Source of the DNA: Emticicia sp. BO119 | GTDB lineage: Bacteria; Bacteroidota; Bacteroidia; Cytophagales; Spirosomataceae | Direction: 5' to 3' | Length of the DNA stretch: 64,000 nucleotides | NCBI RefSeq assembly: GCF_013912375.1 | Contig: NZ_JACETV010000007.1 | Location: forward strand, 62,001-126,000 | In this document: in pieces, positions 1 through 9,685 of the stretch | How positions within the stretch are numbered: position 1 is the stretch's first letter | How the letters are laid out: every line of letters begins with the position of its first letter | The notes under the pieces: generated by a model | Database searches by the model: none | Seen by the model: the letters and a program-made list of their open reading frames with translations, nothing else | What the model was told of the DNA's origin: nothing | Made by a program: the position numbers and the translations under genes

Positions 1-1488
1 GACGGTATTCGTGGCATGAGCGTAGAGCGTGCCTATCAGGAACTGCTAAAGGGCAGAACTTCTAAAACGGTGATAGTAGCCGTAATAGATGGTGGTACGG
101 ATGTTAACCACGAAGACCTGAAAGATAAAATATGGGTAAATGCCAAAGAAATTGCAGGTAATGGAAAAGATGACGACAAAAATGGCTTTGTTGATGACAT
201 CAATGGATGGGATTTCTTAGGTGGTAAAGACGGACAGGACGTAAACCATGAGCAAGTGGAGCTGACCCGAATGTTGAAACAATTGAAAGATAAATTTGGT
301 ACTGAGCCTTCTAAAAAACTGATTCGTAAAAATCAGGCTGAATATGCGTTGATGAGCCAATTGCAGAAAGAATTTGAGGAAAAACGTGCGGAAGCTGAAC
401 AATATGCTCCTTTCTATGCTCAACTCTATAAAAACTATACAGAATCAGAAGTTATTTTGAAAAATCATCTGAAAGTAGAAACCCTTACTAAAGAAGCTAT
501 TTCTGGTATTGATGAAAACAATGTTGATCGTACAATAAGAGCAGCAAAACGTACTTTAGAGAAATTTATGGAATTAGGCGCTACAGGTAACGATATTAAA
601 GAGGCAGTTGAGCACTACGAAAGCGAATTGAAATATAATTATAATCTTGATTTCAATGCACGATCAGTTGTAGGAGATAATCCTGACAAACTGCAATATG
701 GTGAGTATGGCAACAATGAAGTAACAGGCCCGGATGGTATGCATGGGTCGCACGTAGCAGGTATTATTGGTGCTAACCGTAATAATAATTTAGGGATTCT
801 GGGTGTGTGTGATGATGTAAAATTAATGATTGTCCGTACAGTACCTGATGGCGATGAAAGAGATAAAGACGTAGCAAATGCCATTCGTTATGCGACTGAT
901 AACGGAGCCCAAATTATTAATATGAGTTTTGGGAAACCTTATTCTCCTGAGAAAAAATGGGTAGATGATGCAGTGAAATACGCACAATCGAAAGGGGTTT
1001 TATTAGTAGCAGCTGCAGGTAACGATAATCTGGATATTGACGTAGATGTGCATTACCCAACCGCTACTTACGAAAACGGCCAAAAAGCAGAAAACTGGAT
1101 TTCGGTAGGTGCTTTATCATGGAAAAATGCACCTGATGCCGTAGCTGAATTTAGTAATTATGGTAAAAAAGGGGTTGATGTATTTGCACCTGGGGTTGAT
1201 ATTTATTCAACAGTGCCGGGTTCTAAATATGAAGAGAAAAGCGGCACAAGTATGGCAGCTCCGGCTACTACTGGTGTAGCGGCTTTATTGAAATCATATT
1301 TCCCTGAGCTGACAGCCGCACAAATCAAAAAGATTATTCTTGAATCTTCGGTAAAAGTGCCTGATTTCAGAGTATATAAACCAGGGTCTAAGGAAATCGT
1401 AAAATTTGAAGACTTGTCAGTAACAGGTGGTATCGTAAATGCTTACAATGCCGTGAAAATGGCAAAAGAAATGATGAAAGTAGAATAA
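1..1488 (+). CDS. S8 family serine peptidase (subtilase), 5' end outside the window
   Basis: Subtilisin-like protease. All three catalytic regions are visible: Asp in VIDGGTD (about residue 24 counting from the first ATG at 16), His in HGSHVAG (about 246) and Ser in SGTSMAAP (about 412). The frame stays open from base 1 to the ATG at 16 (codons DGIRG), so the true start and any signal peptide lie upstream. Between Asp and His there is an unusually long insertion, roughly residues 75-215, rich in Lys, Glu and Gln and probably helical. Subtilases of Bacteroidota are normally exported, but export cannot be judged here. A strong intrinsic terminator follows at 1512. Class assignment is very secure; the substrate is unknown. 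Confidence 0.93.
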   Translation, partial: DGIRGMSVERAYQELLKGRTSKTVIVAVIDGGTDVNHEDLKDKIWVNAKEIAGNGKDDDKNGFVDDINGWDFLGGKDGQDVNHEQVELTRMLKQLKDKFGTEPSKKLIRKNQAEYALMSQLQKEFEEKRAEAEQYAPFYAQLYKNYTESEVILKNHLKVETLTKEAISGIDENNVDRTIRAAKRTLEKFMELGATGNDIKEAVEHYESELKYNYNLDFNARSVVGDNPDKLQYGEYGNNEVTGPDGMHGSHVAGIIGANRNNNLGILGVCDDVKLMIVRTVPDGDERDKDVANAIRYATDNGAQIINMSFGKPYSPEKKWVDDAVKYAQSKGVLLVAAAGNDNLDIDVDVHYPTATYENGQKAENWISVGALSWKNAPDAVAEFSNYGKKGVDVFAPGVDIYSTVPGSKYEEKSGTSMAAPATTGVAALLKSYFPELTAAQIKKIILESSVKVPDFRVYKPGSKEIVKFEDLSVTGGIVNAYNAVKMAKEMMKVE

Positions 1489-1511
1489 CAAATGTTTTAA
1501 TCCATATTCTA

Positions 1512-1544
1512 ATCCGCGGTAGTCTTCTACTGCGGATTTTTTTT
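1512..1544 (+). terminator. Intrinsic terminator after the subtilase gene
   Basis: An 11-bp stem (ATCCGC and GTAG pairing with CTAC and GCGGAT, with one G/T wobble) closes a TCTT loop and is followed by a run of seven or more T. It begins 24 bases after the stop codon. Confidence 0.85.
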
Positions 1545-1698
1545 ATAGATTAAAAAAGCAGGAGAGTAGATGGGGGTAATATATTGTATTTTCTTTTACT
1601 TTATAAAATAGGAGAAAGGTTATGCGATAGAGATGGGTAAAATGGACAAGGTAAAATAAGAAAATAGTACGTCGCCTATTATTATATGCCCAAAAAGT

Positions 1699-1724
1699 GA
1701 AAGCCGGAAATTTTTCCGGCTTTC
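1699..1724. terminator. Hairpin downstream of the M1 peptidase gene
   Basis: A perfect 12-bp inverted repeat (GAAAGCCGGAAA and its complement) with a 2-base loop lies 27 bases beyond the stop of the minus-strand peptidase gene. T-rich sequence follows on both strands (TTTGTTT on plus, a short T run on minus), so it may act in both directions. The rest of 1489-1750 shows no supportable gene. Confidence 0.65.
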
Positions 1725-1750
1725 TTTGTTTATAGAAAAAAGAGACAGGG

Positions 1751-4141
1751 TTAATTCTTACCGCTGGTTTGTACGCCCGAGGGCTGATTTTTTTTCGCCT
1801 GCTGCATAGGATTCGGCCCTTGTGCGCCAAAGAAACTTCTTTGTTTGAAAGCCTGGAATCTGGTAGGTTGCTCAGGTTCACGAGGGAACGAATTATTAGC
1901 TGTGTCAATATCAGCAGTTTCGTAGAACGGGTCAAGGGTAAACTTCGTTACTTTTTTAGTAGTAGGAAGTGTTTTCTTGATTTCTTTGTCGTTTACACGC
2001 CAGATTTCAGCCGGAATCCTTACGATTTCGCTGGTACCGTCTTCAAAATCCAGTTTTACAATAACAGGCATTGGTAAACCACCTTTATTTTTGATTTTCA
2101 ACACATAAAAGTTTTTACCTTCTTCTAACATCTTACGTTCGTCGTCTGTTAAACTTGCTCTGTATTGCTCTGATTTTTGTTTATCAGCGGCCGTTACAGC
2201 AAATTTATCGTATGAATTATAGAAATCTCTCATGGTAGAGTCAGCTTCTACCACAGTTTGTTTAATATCTGTTTTATTACGGATATTGCTCATAGTTTCA
2301 CGTTTTGCTTCAAAATCTGCTTTATCTGAGGCTTTTTTAGCAACCGGATCCTGTGTATCAATCGAATACCATTCTACTTCTGCTAAATCCTGGTCAACAG
2401 GCTCTACACCATAAAACCAACCTTTCCAGAACCAGTCCAGATCAACGCCTGAAGCATCTTCTAAAGTACGGAAGAAATCGGCAGGTTGTGGTGATTTGAA
2501 AGCCCAGCGACGTGCATATTCTTTAAAAGCATAATCGAATAACTCACGACCCATAATGGTCTCACGCAACATATTCAAGCCTGTAGCAGGTTTGGCATAA
2601 GCATTAGGTCCTAATGAAATTACGTTATCAGAGCTGGTCATGATAGGTGATAGTTGTGACTTGTCAGTTTTCATATAAGGCACAATATATTGTGGCTCAC
2701 CTCTGCGCGACGGGAAGTTACGATCCCACTCCTGTTCAGCTAAATATTGGCAGAAAGTATTCAGACCTTCATCCATCCATGTCCATTGACGCTCGTCAGT
2801 ATTCACAATCATCGGGAAGAAATTGTGGCCTACTTCGTGGATAATTACCCCAATCATACCAGCTTTGGTTTGCTCAGAGTAAGTGCCGTCAGCTTCCGGA
2901 CGACCGCCGTTGAATGAAATCATCGGATACTCCATACCACCACCTGCGGTTGCATGGCAAGAGATGGCTACAGGATAAGGGTATTGGATTGTACGGTTGC
3001 CGTAGCTTCTCAAGGTATGCTCAACTACTCTGGTTGAGTACTGCCCCCAAAGTGGGTTGCCTTCTTTTGAGTAAAAAGACATAGACCAGATTTTACGACC
3101 ATTGTTATAAACATCGGTTTGCATGGCATCCCAGATGAATTTGCGCGACGAAGTAAAGGCAAAGTCACGGACGTTAGCAGCTTTGTAAATCCAGGTTTTT
3201 TTGCCCGTTGGCTTTCCTTTTTCGGCTACCTCAGCTTCTGCCTGATTTACTATCAATACAGGTGTTTTTGAGTTCTTTGCTTGTTCCCAACGTTTCAATT
3301 GTGTTGATGATAATACTTTATCATAGTTCTGGCACTCACCCGTAGCACCTACTACGTGGTCGTTAGGTACTGTGATTTCTACTTTATAATCTCCGAATGG
3401 CAAAGTAAATTCACCCTGTCCGAGGAATTGTTTATGTTGCCAGCCGTTTACATCATCATACACGGCCATACGAGGAAACCAGTGTGCAATAAAATAATTG
3501 TAGTTACCATCTTTAGGGAAGTACTCCAAACCTGAACGACCGTAGTAATCGGTAATATTATAATTCCAGTCTATACGGAAAGAGTATGTTTGTCCTGTTT
3601 TCAAAGGAGTAGGCACTTCTATCCGCATCATGGTATTATTGATAGTATATGTCAGATCAGTTCCGGTCTTGGCATCTTTTACTACTGTAATTTTATAGCC
3701 ATATTCTTTATTACCGGTAATAGTAGATCTTACAGAACTTGGCGAATTAATACCCTGAATAGCACCAAAAGACATCTGATTGTTTTCAATGCCACCGGTT
3801 TTGGTTAAGGCATTAATAGAGTTCTTTTCAAATAAGTTCTGGTCTAATTGTAGCCAGATATAACGTAATTCGTCTGGTGATTTGTTGGTGTAGGTAACTA
3901 CTTCAGTACCGATAATACGCTGATTGATGTCATCTAACTCTACTTTTATATCGTAGTCAGCTTTTTGTTGCCAGTAATCTTTACCCGGAGCCCCCGAAGC
4001 TGTTCGATAGGTGTTAGGAGTTGGTAGCTCAGTACCCATCTGCTCGAAGCGGGTGTTGGCATTGTATTGCGTAGTAGCAGGTTGTTGAGCAAACACTGCA
4101 AAGCTTGTCAGAAGACAGAGCAGAAAAATGGTGTTTTTCAT
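1751..4141 (-). CDS. Secreted M1 family metallopeptidase
   Basis: Zinc aminopeptidase-type gluzincin of 796 residues. An N-terminal signal peptide ends near FAVFAQ (about residue 19). The M1 N-terminal beta domain follows. The exopeptidase motif appears as GGMEYPM, and the zinc site is HEVGH (about 434-438) with the third ligand Glu 19 residues on, in WMDEGLNTF. The C-terminal third is a family-typical extension ending in a low-complexity Gln/Pro-rich tail. No sorting domain is seen, so it probably stays periplasmic or at the outer membrane. It is transcribed alone, with a candidate promoter at 4170-4177 and a hairpin downstream. Peptide scavenging is the likely role (inference). Confidence 0.93.
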   Translation of the reverse strand: MKNTIFLLCLLTSFAVFAQQPATTQYNANTRFEQMGTELPTPNTYRTASGAPGKDYWQQKADYDIKVELDDINQRIIGTEVVTYTNKSPDELRYIWLQLDQNLFEKNSINALTKTGGIENNQMSFGAIQGINSPSSVRSTITGNKEYGYKITVVKDAKTGTDLTYTINNTMMRIEVPTPLKTGQTYSFRIDWNYNITDYYGRSGLEYFPKDGNYNYFIAHWFPRMAVYDDVNGWQHKQFLGQGEFTLPFGDYKVEITVPNDHVVGATGECQNYDKVLSSTQLKRWEQAKNSKTPVLIVNQAEAEVAEKGKPTGKKTWIYKAANVRDFAFTSSRKFIWDAMQTDVYNNGRKIWSMSFYSKEGNPLWGQYSTRVVEHTLRSYGNRTIQYPYPVAISCHATAGGGMEYPMISFNGGRPEADGTYSEQTKAGMIGVIIHEVGHNFFPMIVNTDERQWTWMDEGLNTFCQYLAEQEWDRNFPSRRGEPQYIVPYMKTDKSQLSPIMTSSDNVISLGPNAYAKPATGLNMLRETIMGRELFDYAFKEYARRWAFKSPQPADFFRTLEDASGVDLDWFWKGWFYGVEPVDQDLAEVEWYSIDTQDPVAKKASDKADFEAKRETMSNIRNKTDIKQTVVEADSTMRDFYNSYDKFAVTAADKQKSEQYRASLTDDERKMLEEGKNFYVLKIKNKGGLPMPVIVKLDFEDGTSEIVRIPAEIWRVNDKEIKKTLPTTKKVTKFTLDPFYETADIDTANNSFPREPEQPTRFQAFKQRSFFGAQGPNPMQQAKKNQPSGVQTSGKN

Positions 4142-4169
4142 GAATTATGATGAAGGGCTTAATGAGTAA

Positions 4170-4177
4170 CAAAAATA
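4170..4177 (-). promoter_or_regulatory. Candidate -7 element for the M1 peptidase gene
   Basis: On the minus strand the sequence TATTTTTG fits the Bacteroidota TAnnTTTG consensus, 28 bases before the start codon. No clear TTG was found at the expected -33 distance, so this is tentative. Confidence 0.35.
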
Positions 4178-4241
4178 ATCAAAAAGGATAAAAATTCACA
4201 TTAAAAATGTTGCTTTATGAAGTTTTGCGATATTATTTCAT

Positions 4242-4697
4242 TTATTTTCGACGAATCTTCGGTAAAATAGCTATTACAGCAATTTCAATATTTGCCCCTC
4301 CTGGCAGGTTGGCTACACCGATGGTGGTGCGCGCAGGGAATTTTCCTGTGAAATACTGGCCATATAGTTCGTTTACTTTGGCAAAATTCGCAATGTCTTT
4401 CATGTAAATAGTAGTATTCACAATGTCTTCCATTTTAGCTCCGGCAGCTTCTACTATAGCTTTGATGTTTTCCATGATCTGAGTAGTTTCTGCTTCTACA
4501 CCTCCCTCAACCAATTTTCTTGTTTCAGGTTTTAGCCCGATTTGTCCGGCAACATAGAGCATACCGTTAGCTTTTACGCCCTGACTGTAAGGAGCAATCG
4601 GAATGGGGGCTTTTTTAGTCTCGACAATTTCTTTGTTCTGACCAAATGTCAATAAAGTGGAAAAGGCTAACAAGCCGGTTAATAGAAGTTTATTCAT
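4242..4697 (-). CDS. RidA family protein with signal peptide
   Basis: Member of the YjgF/YER057c/UK114 superfamily, whose RidA branch hydrolyses reactive enamine/imine intermediates from PLP enzymes. The core motifs are present: APYSQGVKANGMLYVAGQIG near the N-terminus, the substrate-binding Arg in PARTTIGVANLP (about residue 123) and the Glu in NIEIAVIA (about 137). The protein begins with a clear export signal (MNKLLLTGLLAFSTLLTFGQ). It is therefore predicted to be periplasmic, which is unusual for an enzyme whose classical substrates are cytoplasmic. The divergent neighbour is an ABA4-like membrane gene 55 bases away. Family is secure; the periplasmic substrate is unknown. Confidence 0.9.
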   Translation of the reverse strand: MNKLLLTGLLAFSTLLTFGQNKEIVETKKAPIPIAPYSQGVKANGMLYVAGQIGLKPETRKLVEGGVEAETTQIMENIKAIVEAAGAKMEDIVNTTIYMKDIANFAKVNELYGQYFTGKFPARTTIGVANLPGGANIEIAVIAILPKIRRK

Positions 4698-4752
4698 GTA
4701 TTTTTGATTTTTGCCTGCAATTTTCTAAATTTTGTAATTAAAATCAAAGTAT

Positions 4753-5178
4753 ATGAATGCGGAAACTGTTTTTTCTTTGGTGAATACATTGGTAATGCCC
4801 CAATGGCTATTGATGATCTTTGCACCCCACTGGAAGTGGACGCAAAAACTGGCAGATTCTTATCTTATTCCGGTATTACTGGCTGTTATTTATGCTTTTT
4901 ATATTGTGATAAGCCTGAGTAACCTCGATTTTATGTCGTTCAGTACCCTTGCAGGTATTAAGGCTCTGTTTTCAGAAGAACAAAGTGTTTTGGCCGGATG
5001 GATTCATTACCTGTGTTTTGATTTAGTAGCAGGTACATGGATTTATAAAGATTCCATAAATAAAAATATCAATCGGATAGCAGTTGGCATTTGTCTGTTT
5101 TTTTGCCTGATGTTTGGGCCGATTGGGTTTCTATTGTATTGGATAAGCCGAAAATTTGCCAGGCCCCAAACAAAATAA
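4753..5178 (+). CDS. ABA4-like (DUF4281) membrane protein
   Basis: Protein of 141 residues with four likely membrane helices, around residues 5-25, 33-54, 75-97 and 108-132. The family signature WIHYLCFDLVAGTWIYKD sits in the third helix region, and the arrangement matches the ABA4-like/DUF4281 family. That family is named after a plant neoxanthin-synthesis protein; bacterial members are of unknown or carotenoid-linked function. No carotenoid gene is nearby, so no pathway is assigned. It is transcribed as a single gene, divergent from the RidA gene. Confidence 0.75.
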   Translation: MNAETVFSLVNTLVMPQWLLMIFAPHWKWTQKLADSYLIPVLLAVIYAFYIVISLSNLDFMSFSTLAGIKALFSEEQSVLAGWIHYLCFDLVAGTWIYKDSINKNINRIAVGICLFFCLMFGPIGFLLYWISRKFARPQTK

Positions 5179-5283
5179 TATTATTACGTGCAAAACCATA
5201 CAATCTAATCTTTTCAGATATTATTACAGGAAGCCCAATTCTGATAGGCAAGCGGGCTACATAAGTATTTCCTTTAAAGCTTT

Positions 5284-5310
5284 TTGGTATCTTATTTCGT
5301 TTTAATTTTG
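5284..5310 (+). promoter_or_regulatory. Candidate promoter of the NarL-type regulator gene
   Basis: TTG at 5284-5286 and TAATTTTG at 5303-5310 resemble the Bacteroidota -33/-7 pair. The spacer is only 16 bases, shorter than the 20 seen at two ribosomal promoters in this window. The start codon is at 5369. Confidence 0.35.
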
Positions 5311-5368
5311 GATATTTGCACTTATAAAAGCTATTTACTCTTTACTTAGGAGAAAAACTACATTTCAG

Positions 5369-6013
5369 ATGCGGATTTTAATTGCCGATGACCATGAAAT
5401 TTTTTTAGATAGTCTATCGCTATTAATCGCGACATTTCCTGATGTTGAGTTAGTCGGAAACTGTAAAAGTGGGACAGAGGTTATTAATTTTGTTAAAAAT
5501 GATGAGATAGATTTATTGATTACTGATTATCGGATGCCCCTGATGTCAGGTATTGAACTGACTATTTTTCTTAGACAACATTACCCTGAAATCAAGGTGC
5601 TGATGCTATCAGTTTCAGAAGAAGCCGAAATGATTCGTGAGGCATTTCAGGCAGGTGTCTGGGGTTATATGATGAAACGGGCAGGGAAAACAGAACTCCA
5701 GAAAGCAATACAAACCATTAAAAGTGGCCAGAAATACTTTAGTGAGTCAGTTGTTTTTGAATTAATGAGACTGGGTCTGACTGATAATATTCCAAAAGAC
5801 GACATACCTCATGAATTCAGCCAGCTAACAGAAAGAGAAATTGATATTATCCGTTTACTTGCCAACGAGCTATCTTCCGGCGAGATTGCAGAAAAACTGT
5901 TTATTGCTCCTAAAACAGTAGAAACCCATCGGCATAATATTCTGAAAAAACTAAATGTTAAAAATACTGTCGGTATCATTAAGTATGCCATTAAAAACGG
6001 GCTGGTAGATTAA
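5369..6013 (+). CDS. NarL/FixJ-type response regulator
   Basis: Two-component transcription factor of 214 residues. The receiver domain (about 1-120) has the acidic pair in IADDHE, the phosphoacceptor Asp in LLITDYRMP (about residue 52), and a conserved Ser and Lys further on (MLSVSEE, MMKRAG). A LuxR-type HTH fills about 148-210 (LTEREIDIIRLLANELSSGEIA, then KTVETHRHNILKKL). The gene is convergent with a TPR histidine kinase whose stop lies 7 bases from its own, and the two are very probably partners although transcribed towards each other. Target genes are not evident. Confidence 0.92.
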   Translation: MRILIADDHEIFLDSLSLLIATFPDVELVGNCKSGTEVINFVKNDEIDLLITDYRMPLMSGIELTIFLRQHYPEIKVLMLSVSEEAEMIREAFQAGVWGYMMKRAGKTELQKAIQTIKSGQKYFSESVVFELMRLGLTDNIPKDDIPHEFSQLTEREIDIIRLLANELSSGEIAEKLFIAPKTVETHRHNILKKLNVKNTVGIIKYAIKNGLVD

Positions 6014-6020
6014 TGGTGTT

Positions 6021-7844
6021 TTACATAGGTACTTCCAGCTGAACATCTGTGCCTGTACCGCCATCACTCATTATTTTTACACTTCCTCTCAAAGATTCAA
6101 TCCGGGAATGAATGTTTTTTAAACCCAAAGTATTCATATTATTCAGGTGATTATTGAATCCTATTCCATTGTCTTTCACTGAAATCTTCAATAGTTTTTC
6201 TTCTTTGAGTATCGAGATAATGGCATTCTTAGCCTGCGCATGTTTCAGAATATTATTAACCAGTTCGAGGATAGTGCTGTAAATCTCATATTCACTTCTT
6301 GGAGAAAGACTTAATTGCTTTGACTGAATCTTTGTATCAAAACGTGTTCTGTCTATCAGATTCAACATTTTGACCAGATTCTCCACCGCTACAATTAAAC
6401 CATATTTTTCTAAATCTTCGGGCAGAAGATTGTGCGAAACCAGCCGGACATCAGAGTAAACCTCGTTAATGAATCTCAGAGTTGAATCATAATTTTTGCG
6501 TTCTTTCTCTGTAAAATTCTCGTTTTCAAGTAATTCTACACGCATTTTTACACCCAGAATTTTATTTGAAATATTATCGTGTAGTTCAGAAGCCATGCGT
6601 TTACGTTCCGTCGTTTGTCCTTTCAGTAAAGCCTCCTGAATCTCCTGATTTTTTTTACGGAGTTGTCTGTTTACAAAAAAAACATAGCCTGCGATACATA
6701 AACCTAACACCCCCCCAATCGAGAGAAAATTTCTGGTTTGAGTCAATTGTTGATTTTCGAGTGCTTGTATCTGGTTCTTTTGTTTCTCGTCTTCATATTT
6801 CAGTTGCCACTCCAGATATTGCCCTAAAGCTTCTTTATGCTGGCTGTCCTGTTCATAAGCCTGCATTTTTTCAAAATAGCCAAGGGCTTCCTGTGGCTTG
6901 CCAAGGTTTTTGTAAGACTCATAAAAAATTTTATTTAAAGCATAATCGAAAGTAGGCAATTTCATGCTTTTCAATGCCTGTTCTCCGATTTTGGCTTCGT
7001 TGATGGCATTCTGATATTCCTTTTTTTCGAGATAATAATTACCTAAAGATAAACCATTATTAGTTAAGAAATACTTGTCCATTCCGTCTTTTCGTGGCTT
7101 TTGGGCAATGGTTTTTATTTCATTGATTATCCTGAAACCCTCTTGTTTTTTACCCGAATAGACCAGACAAAGCCCCTCATACCATTTACCTACAAAATGT
7201 TGATAGAAATTTTTTTCGGGGTCTGCTTTTGTTATCTCCCATGCTTCAATAGCATAATTTTTTGCTCTTCCGTAGTTTTTGTGCCTGAAATAATATTGCA
7301 TCAGACTCAAATCCAAGTTAGCAACCTGCCCGGGATTCCCCTGTTTTTTCATTAATACCAAGCCATCTGACAGGTAGTTTAAATACTTTTTTTCGGTTTT
7401 CTGATCGCTAATAGGTCTATTATAAAAGTAGTTGGTAATAATTACCGCAAGATTAGAAAAGGCAATTATATACATTTTTTCGTTTCCGAGTTGTCTGAAC
7501 AGTTTAATGGCCGATTCCATGTCTTTGAATGCAAGCGTAGTATAACCATTCAGATGATAATTCCTGCTGTTTGCCAGATAGCTATAGGCAATACTTTGAT
7601 TCCATTTTGAACTCTTACTGAATCTGTTGAGAGAGTCTGTCCATACTTGTCGAAGTTCCGGTTCGGCTAATGAAATCATACTGCAAATAGTATAAATTGA
7701 AACAGTCAATGAAGAGTCTCTCTCCACCGATGAGGCTTTGTCAGTGAATTGTCGAACAACTGTTTTCAGACTGTCAATTTTAAGGGTTTGTCCAAAAGTT
7801 TTTACCGGAAGTATCAACAGGAGTATGAGGGTGATTTTTCTCAT
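6021..7844 (-). CDS. TPR-containing sensor histidine kinase (HisKA_3 type)
   Basis: Membrane kinase of 607 residues. A signal peptide or first helix (1-19) is followed by a periplasmic tetratricopeptide-type helical region (about 60-350), a membrane helix near 375-395 (FLSIGGVLGLCIAGYVFFV), a HisKA_3 dimerisation domain with the phosphoacceptor His in RMASELHDNISNK (about 425), and a HATPase_c domain with N box ELVNNILKHA and G boxes DNGIGF and GTGTDVQ. This architecture pairs with NarL-type regulators, and one lies convergently 7 bases away. The TPR region presumably senses an envelope protein or peptide (inference). Confidence 0.92.
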   Translation of the reverse strand: MRKITLILLLILPVKTFGQTLKIDSLKTVVRQFTDKASSVERDSSLTVSIYTICSMISLAEPELRQVWTDSLNRFSKSSKWNQSIAYSYLANSRNYHLNGYTTLAFKDMESAIKLFRQLGNEKMYIIAFSNLAVIITNYFYNRPISDQKTEKKYLNYLSDGLVLMKKQGNPGQVANLDLSLMQYYFRHKNYGRAKNYAIEAWEITKADPEKNFYQHFVGKWYEGLCLVYSGKKQEGFRIINEIKTIAQKPRKDGMDKYFLTNNGLSLGNYYLEKKEYQNAINEAKIGEQALKSMKLPTFDYALNKIFYESYKNLGKPQEALGYFEKMQAYEQDSQHKEALGQYLEWQLKYEDEKQKNQIQALENQQLTQTRNFLSIGGVLGLCIAGYVFFVNRQLRKKNQEIQEALLKGQTTERKRMASELHDNISNKILGVKMRVELLENENFTEKERKNYDSTLRFINEVYSDVRLVSHNLLPEDLEKYGLIVAVENLVKMLNLIDRTRFDTKIQSKQLSLSPRSEYEIYSTILELVNNILKHAQAKNAIISILKEEKLLKISVKDNGIGFNNHLNNMNTLGLKNIHSRIESLRGSVKIMSDGGTGTDVQLEVPM

Positions 7845-8013
7845 TTCTATGCATAATATTGATCGAATGTAGCGTCATTTTATTGGTTTTGCCAAATTTA
7901 TAATGAAAATACAGATTTCCACTTACTGAATTTAAGGGTTTTTACTTAGATAAAATACAGAATTTCACGGATTTACAAGTATTGCTTTTTTTGGGAGTTT
8001 TGTAAACGATAAA

Positions 8014-9639
8014 ATGATGCCCATGAAAAAACTGATTACTTCTTTTTTACTTGTATTGATTACGCAGGCTGTTTCGGCGCAGACACTAAGTTGGGTAAGA
8101 AAGCTTACTGCAGGAACTAATAAAAATGTATATGATGCAGGAGTTGCTACCGATGGACAGGGGAATACCTATGTGGCAGGAAATTTCAGAGGAGATGTGG
8201 ATTTTGGCGGTACAACCATATCAAATGCTTTTGGGGCTTCTTTTGTTGCCAAGTACAATGCTTCGGGAGGTTTGCAGTGGGTAAAAACTATGACTATATC
8301 TTCTAATTTGAATAGCATTTCTGCCAAGCGCCTATGTCTTGATGTTTCCGGAAATGTCATGGTTGTTGGTACTTTTTCCGGGACAGTCAATTTCTCAGGT
8401 ACTTCGGTTACGGCAACTTATAACTTATCCATATTTCTAATAAAATTTGATAATCAGGGGATTGTGCAATGGATAAAGCAGGAAGGAGGGTCAACAGGGC
8501 AATATCACTTGCCGACTTCGGTAACGACTGATAACGCCGGAAATATCTATATGTGCGGATATTTTAATTCTACTATTACCTTTTCAGGAACTACCCTGAA
8601 TGCTATCGGTAATCGTGATGGTTTTTTTGCCAAATATAATAGTGCCGGAAATATGCAATGGGCGAAACAATTTGGTGGCAGTGGCACAAACGATGATGCC
8701 TATAGCATTACAACAGATGGCTCTACCTATGTTTTTGTAACGGGTGATTTTCAGAAAACTACCAGTTTCGATGCAACAGATCTCACTGCTTCAGGGGGTA
8801 CGGGACATTGGGATGCTTTTATTGCAAAATATGCTATTACAGATGGAGCTTTACAATGGGTTAAACCCATTACTGCTACCAGCAATACTACCACTTTTAG
8901 TATTCCGAATGATATTAAAGCCGACGCCAGTGGTAATACTTATATAACCGGGAGTTTCACTTCTCAGGTTAATTTTGGTGGAACTATCCTGACTGCAGTA
9001 GGCCTAAACGCCTTATTTGTAGCTACTTATAATAATGCAGGAACTTTGCAGTGGGTAAAACAAGCCGGAGCACCCGATGGGAATCATTTGGTAAACTCTT
9101 ATGGGGTAGCTATAGATGCCTCTAAAAATGTTTATATAGCTGTATCAATGTATGGTACAATGAATTTTGATGGCACTACGGTTGTTCCTGTAAATTCTGC
9201 AGGAGATATGTTGGTAGCTAAATATAGTAATACAGGAGTATTTCAATGGGAAAAGCATACAGCCTCTACCGTAAGCGGTAATCAAAGCACAAGTAAAGGG
9301 ATAGATGCAGATGCTTCCGGAAATATATATGTGATTGGCTTGTTTCAGAAAGACGTAGATTTTTTTGGAACCACGCTCACCTCTACCGCTACCAGCCTTG
9401 TTTTCGATGAATTTATTCTTGTCCTGAAACAGAATAATTGTCCTTTGTCCCTTTCACCTACAGCCACTGTAAGCAGCAATCAAAAAGCCTCCGTTTCTGT
9501 AAGTACTACGGGCACAAATACTATCCCCAATGCGTCAAATGTTATTTATCAGGGTGGAAATTACGTGCAATTAAATGTCGGATTCTCTGCGGAAAATGGA
9601 AGTGTATTTACAGCTGTGATAGCAGGGAATTGCCAATGA
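8014..9639 (+). CDS. Secreted SBBP-repeat protein with 3-coathanger-type C-terminus
   Basis: The signal peptide ends near AVSAQ. Residues about 25-470 are seven or more repeats of roughly 60 residues with the pattern DxxGNxYVxGxF...VDFGGTT...FVAKYNxxGxLQWVK, the SBBP beta-propeller signature. The last ~65 residues (after CPLSLSPTATV) match the short Bacteroidota domain annotated as 3-coathanger stack, ending in a Cys-containing tail. A start 6 bases later (ATGAAA at 8020) is equally possible. It is a single gene. A surface or secreted structural role is likely, but no enzymatic residues are apparent. A domain-type C-terminus of this kind could be a secretion or anchoring module (inference). 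Confidence 0.85.
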   Translation: MMPMKKLITSFLLVLITQAVSAQTLSWVRKLTAGTNKNVYDAGVATDGQGNTYVAGNFRGDVDFGGTTISNAFGASFVAKYNASGGLQWVKTMTISSNLNSISAKRLCLDVSGNVMVVGTFSGTVNFSGTSVTATYNLSIFLIKFDNQGIVQWIKQEGGSTGQYHLPTSVTTDNAGNIYMCGYFNSTITFSGTTLNAIGNRDGFFAKYNSAGNMQWAKQFGGSGTNDDAYSITTDGSTYVFVTGDFQKTTSFDATDLTASGGTGHWDAFIAKYAITDGALQWVKPITATSNTTTFSIPNDIKADASGNTYITGSFTSQVNFGGTILTAVGLNALFVATYNNAGTLQWVKQAGAPDGNHLVNSYGVAIDASKNVYIAVSMYGTMNFDGTTVVPVNSAGDMLVAKYSNTGVFQWEKHTASTVSGNQSTSKGIDADASGNIYVIGLFQKDVDFFGTTLTSTATSLVFDEFILVLKQNNCPLSLSPTATVSSNQKASVSVSTTGTNTIPNASNVIYQGGNYVQLNVGFSAENGSVFTAVIAGNCQ

Positions 9640-9685
9640 TTGAAAATCTGCAAAGGTCATCGTAACCGTGCTACTACGCACAACA

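Noticed and set aside
1543-1935. Minus-strand reading frame of 130 residues overlapping the peptidase gene's end
   Set aside because: It overlaps the M1 peptidase in another frame, has no family-like motifs and covers a hairpin; a shadow frame.
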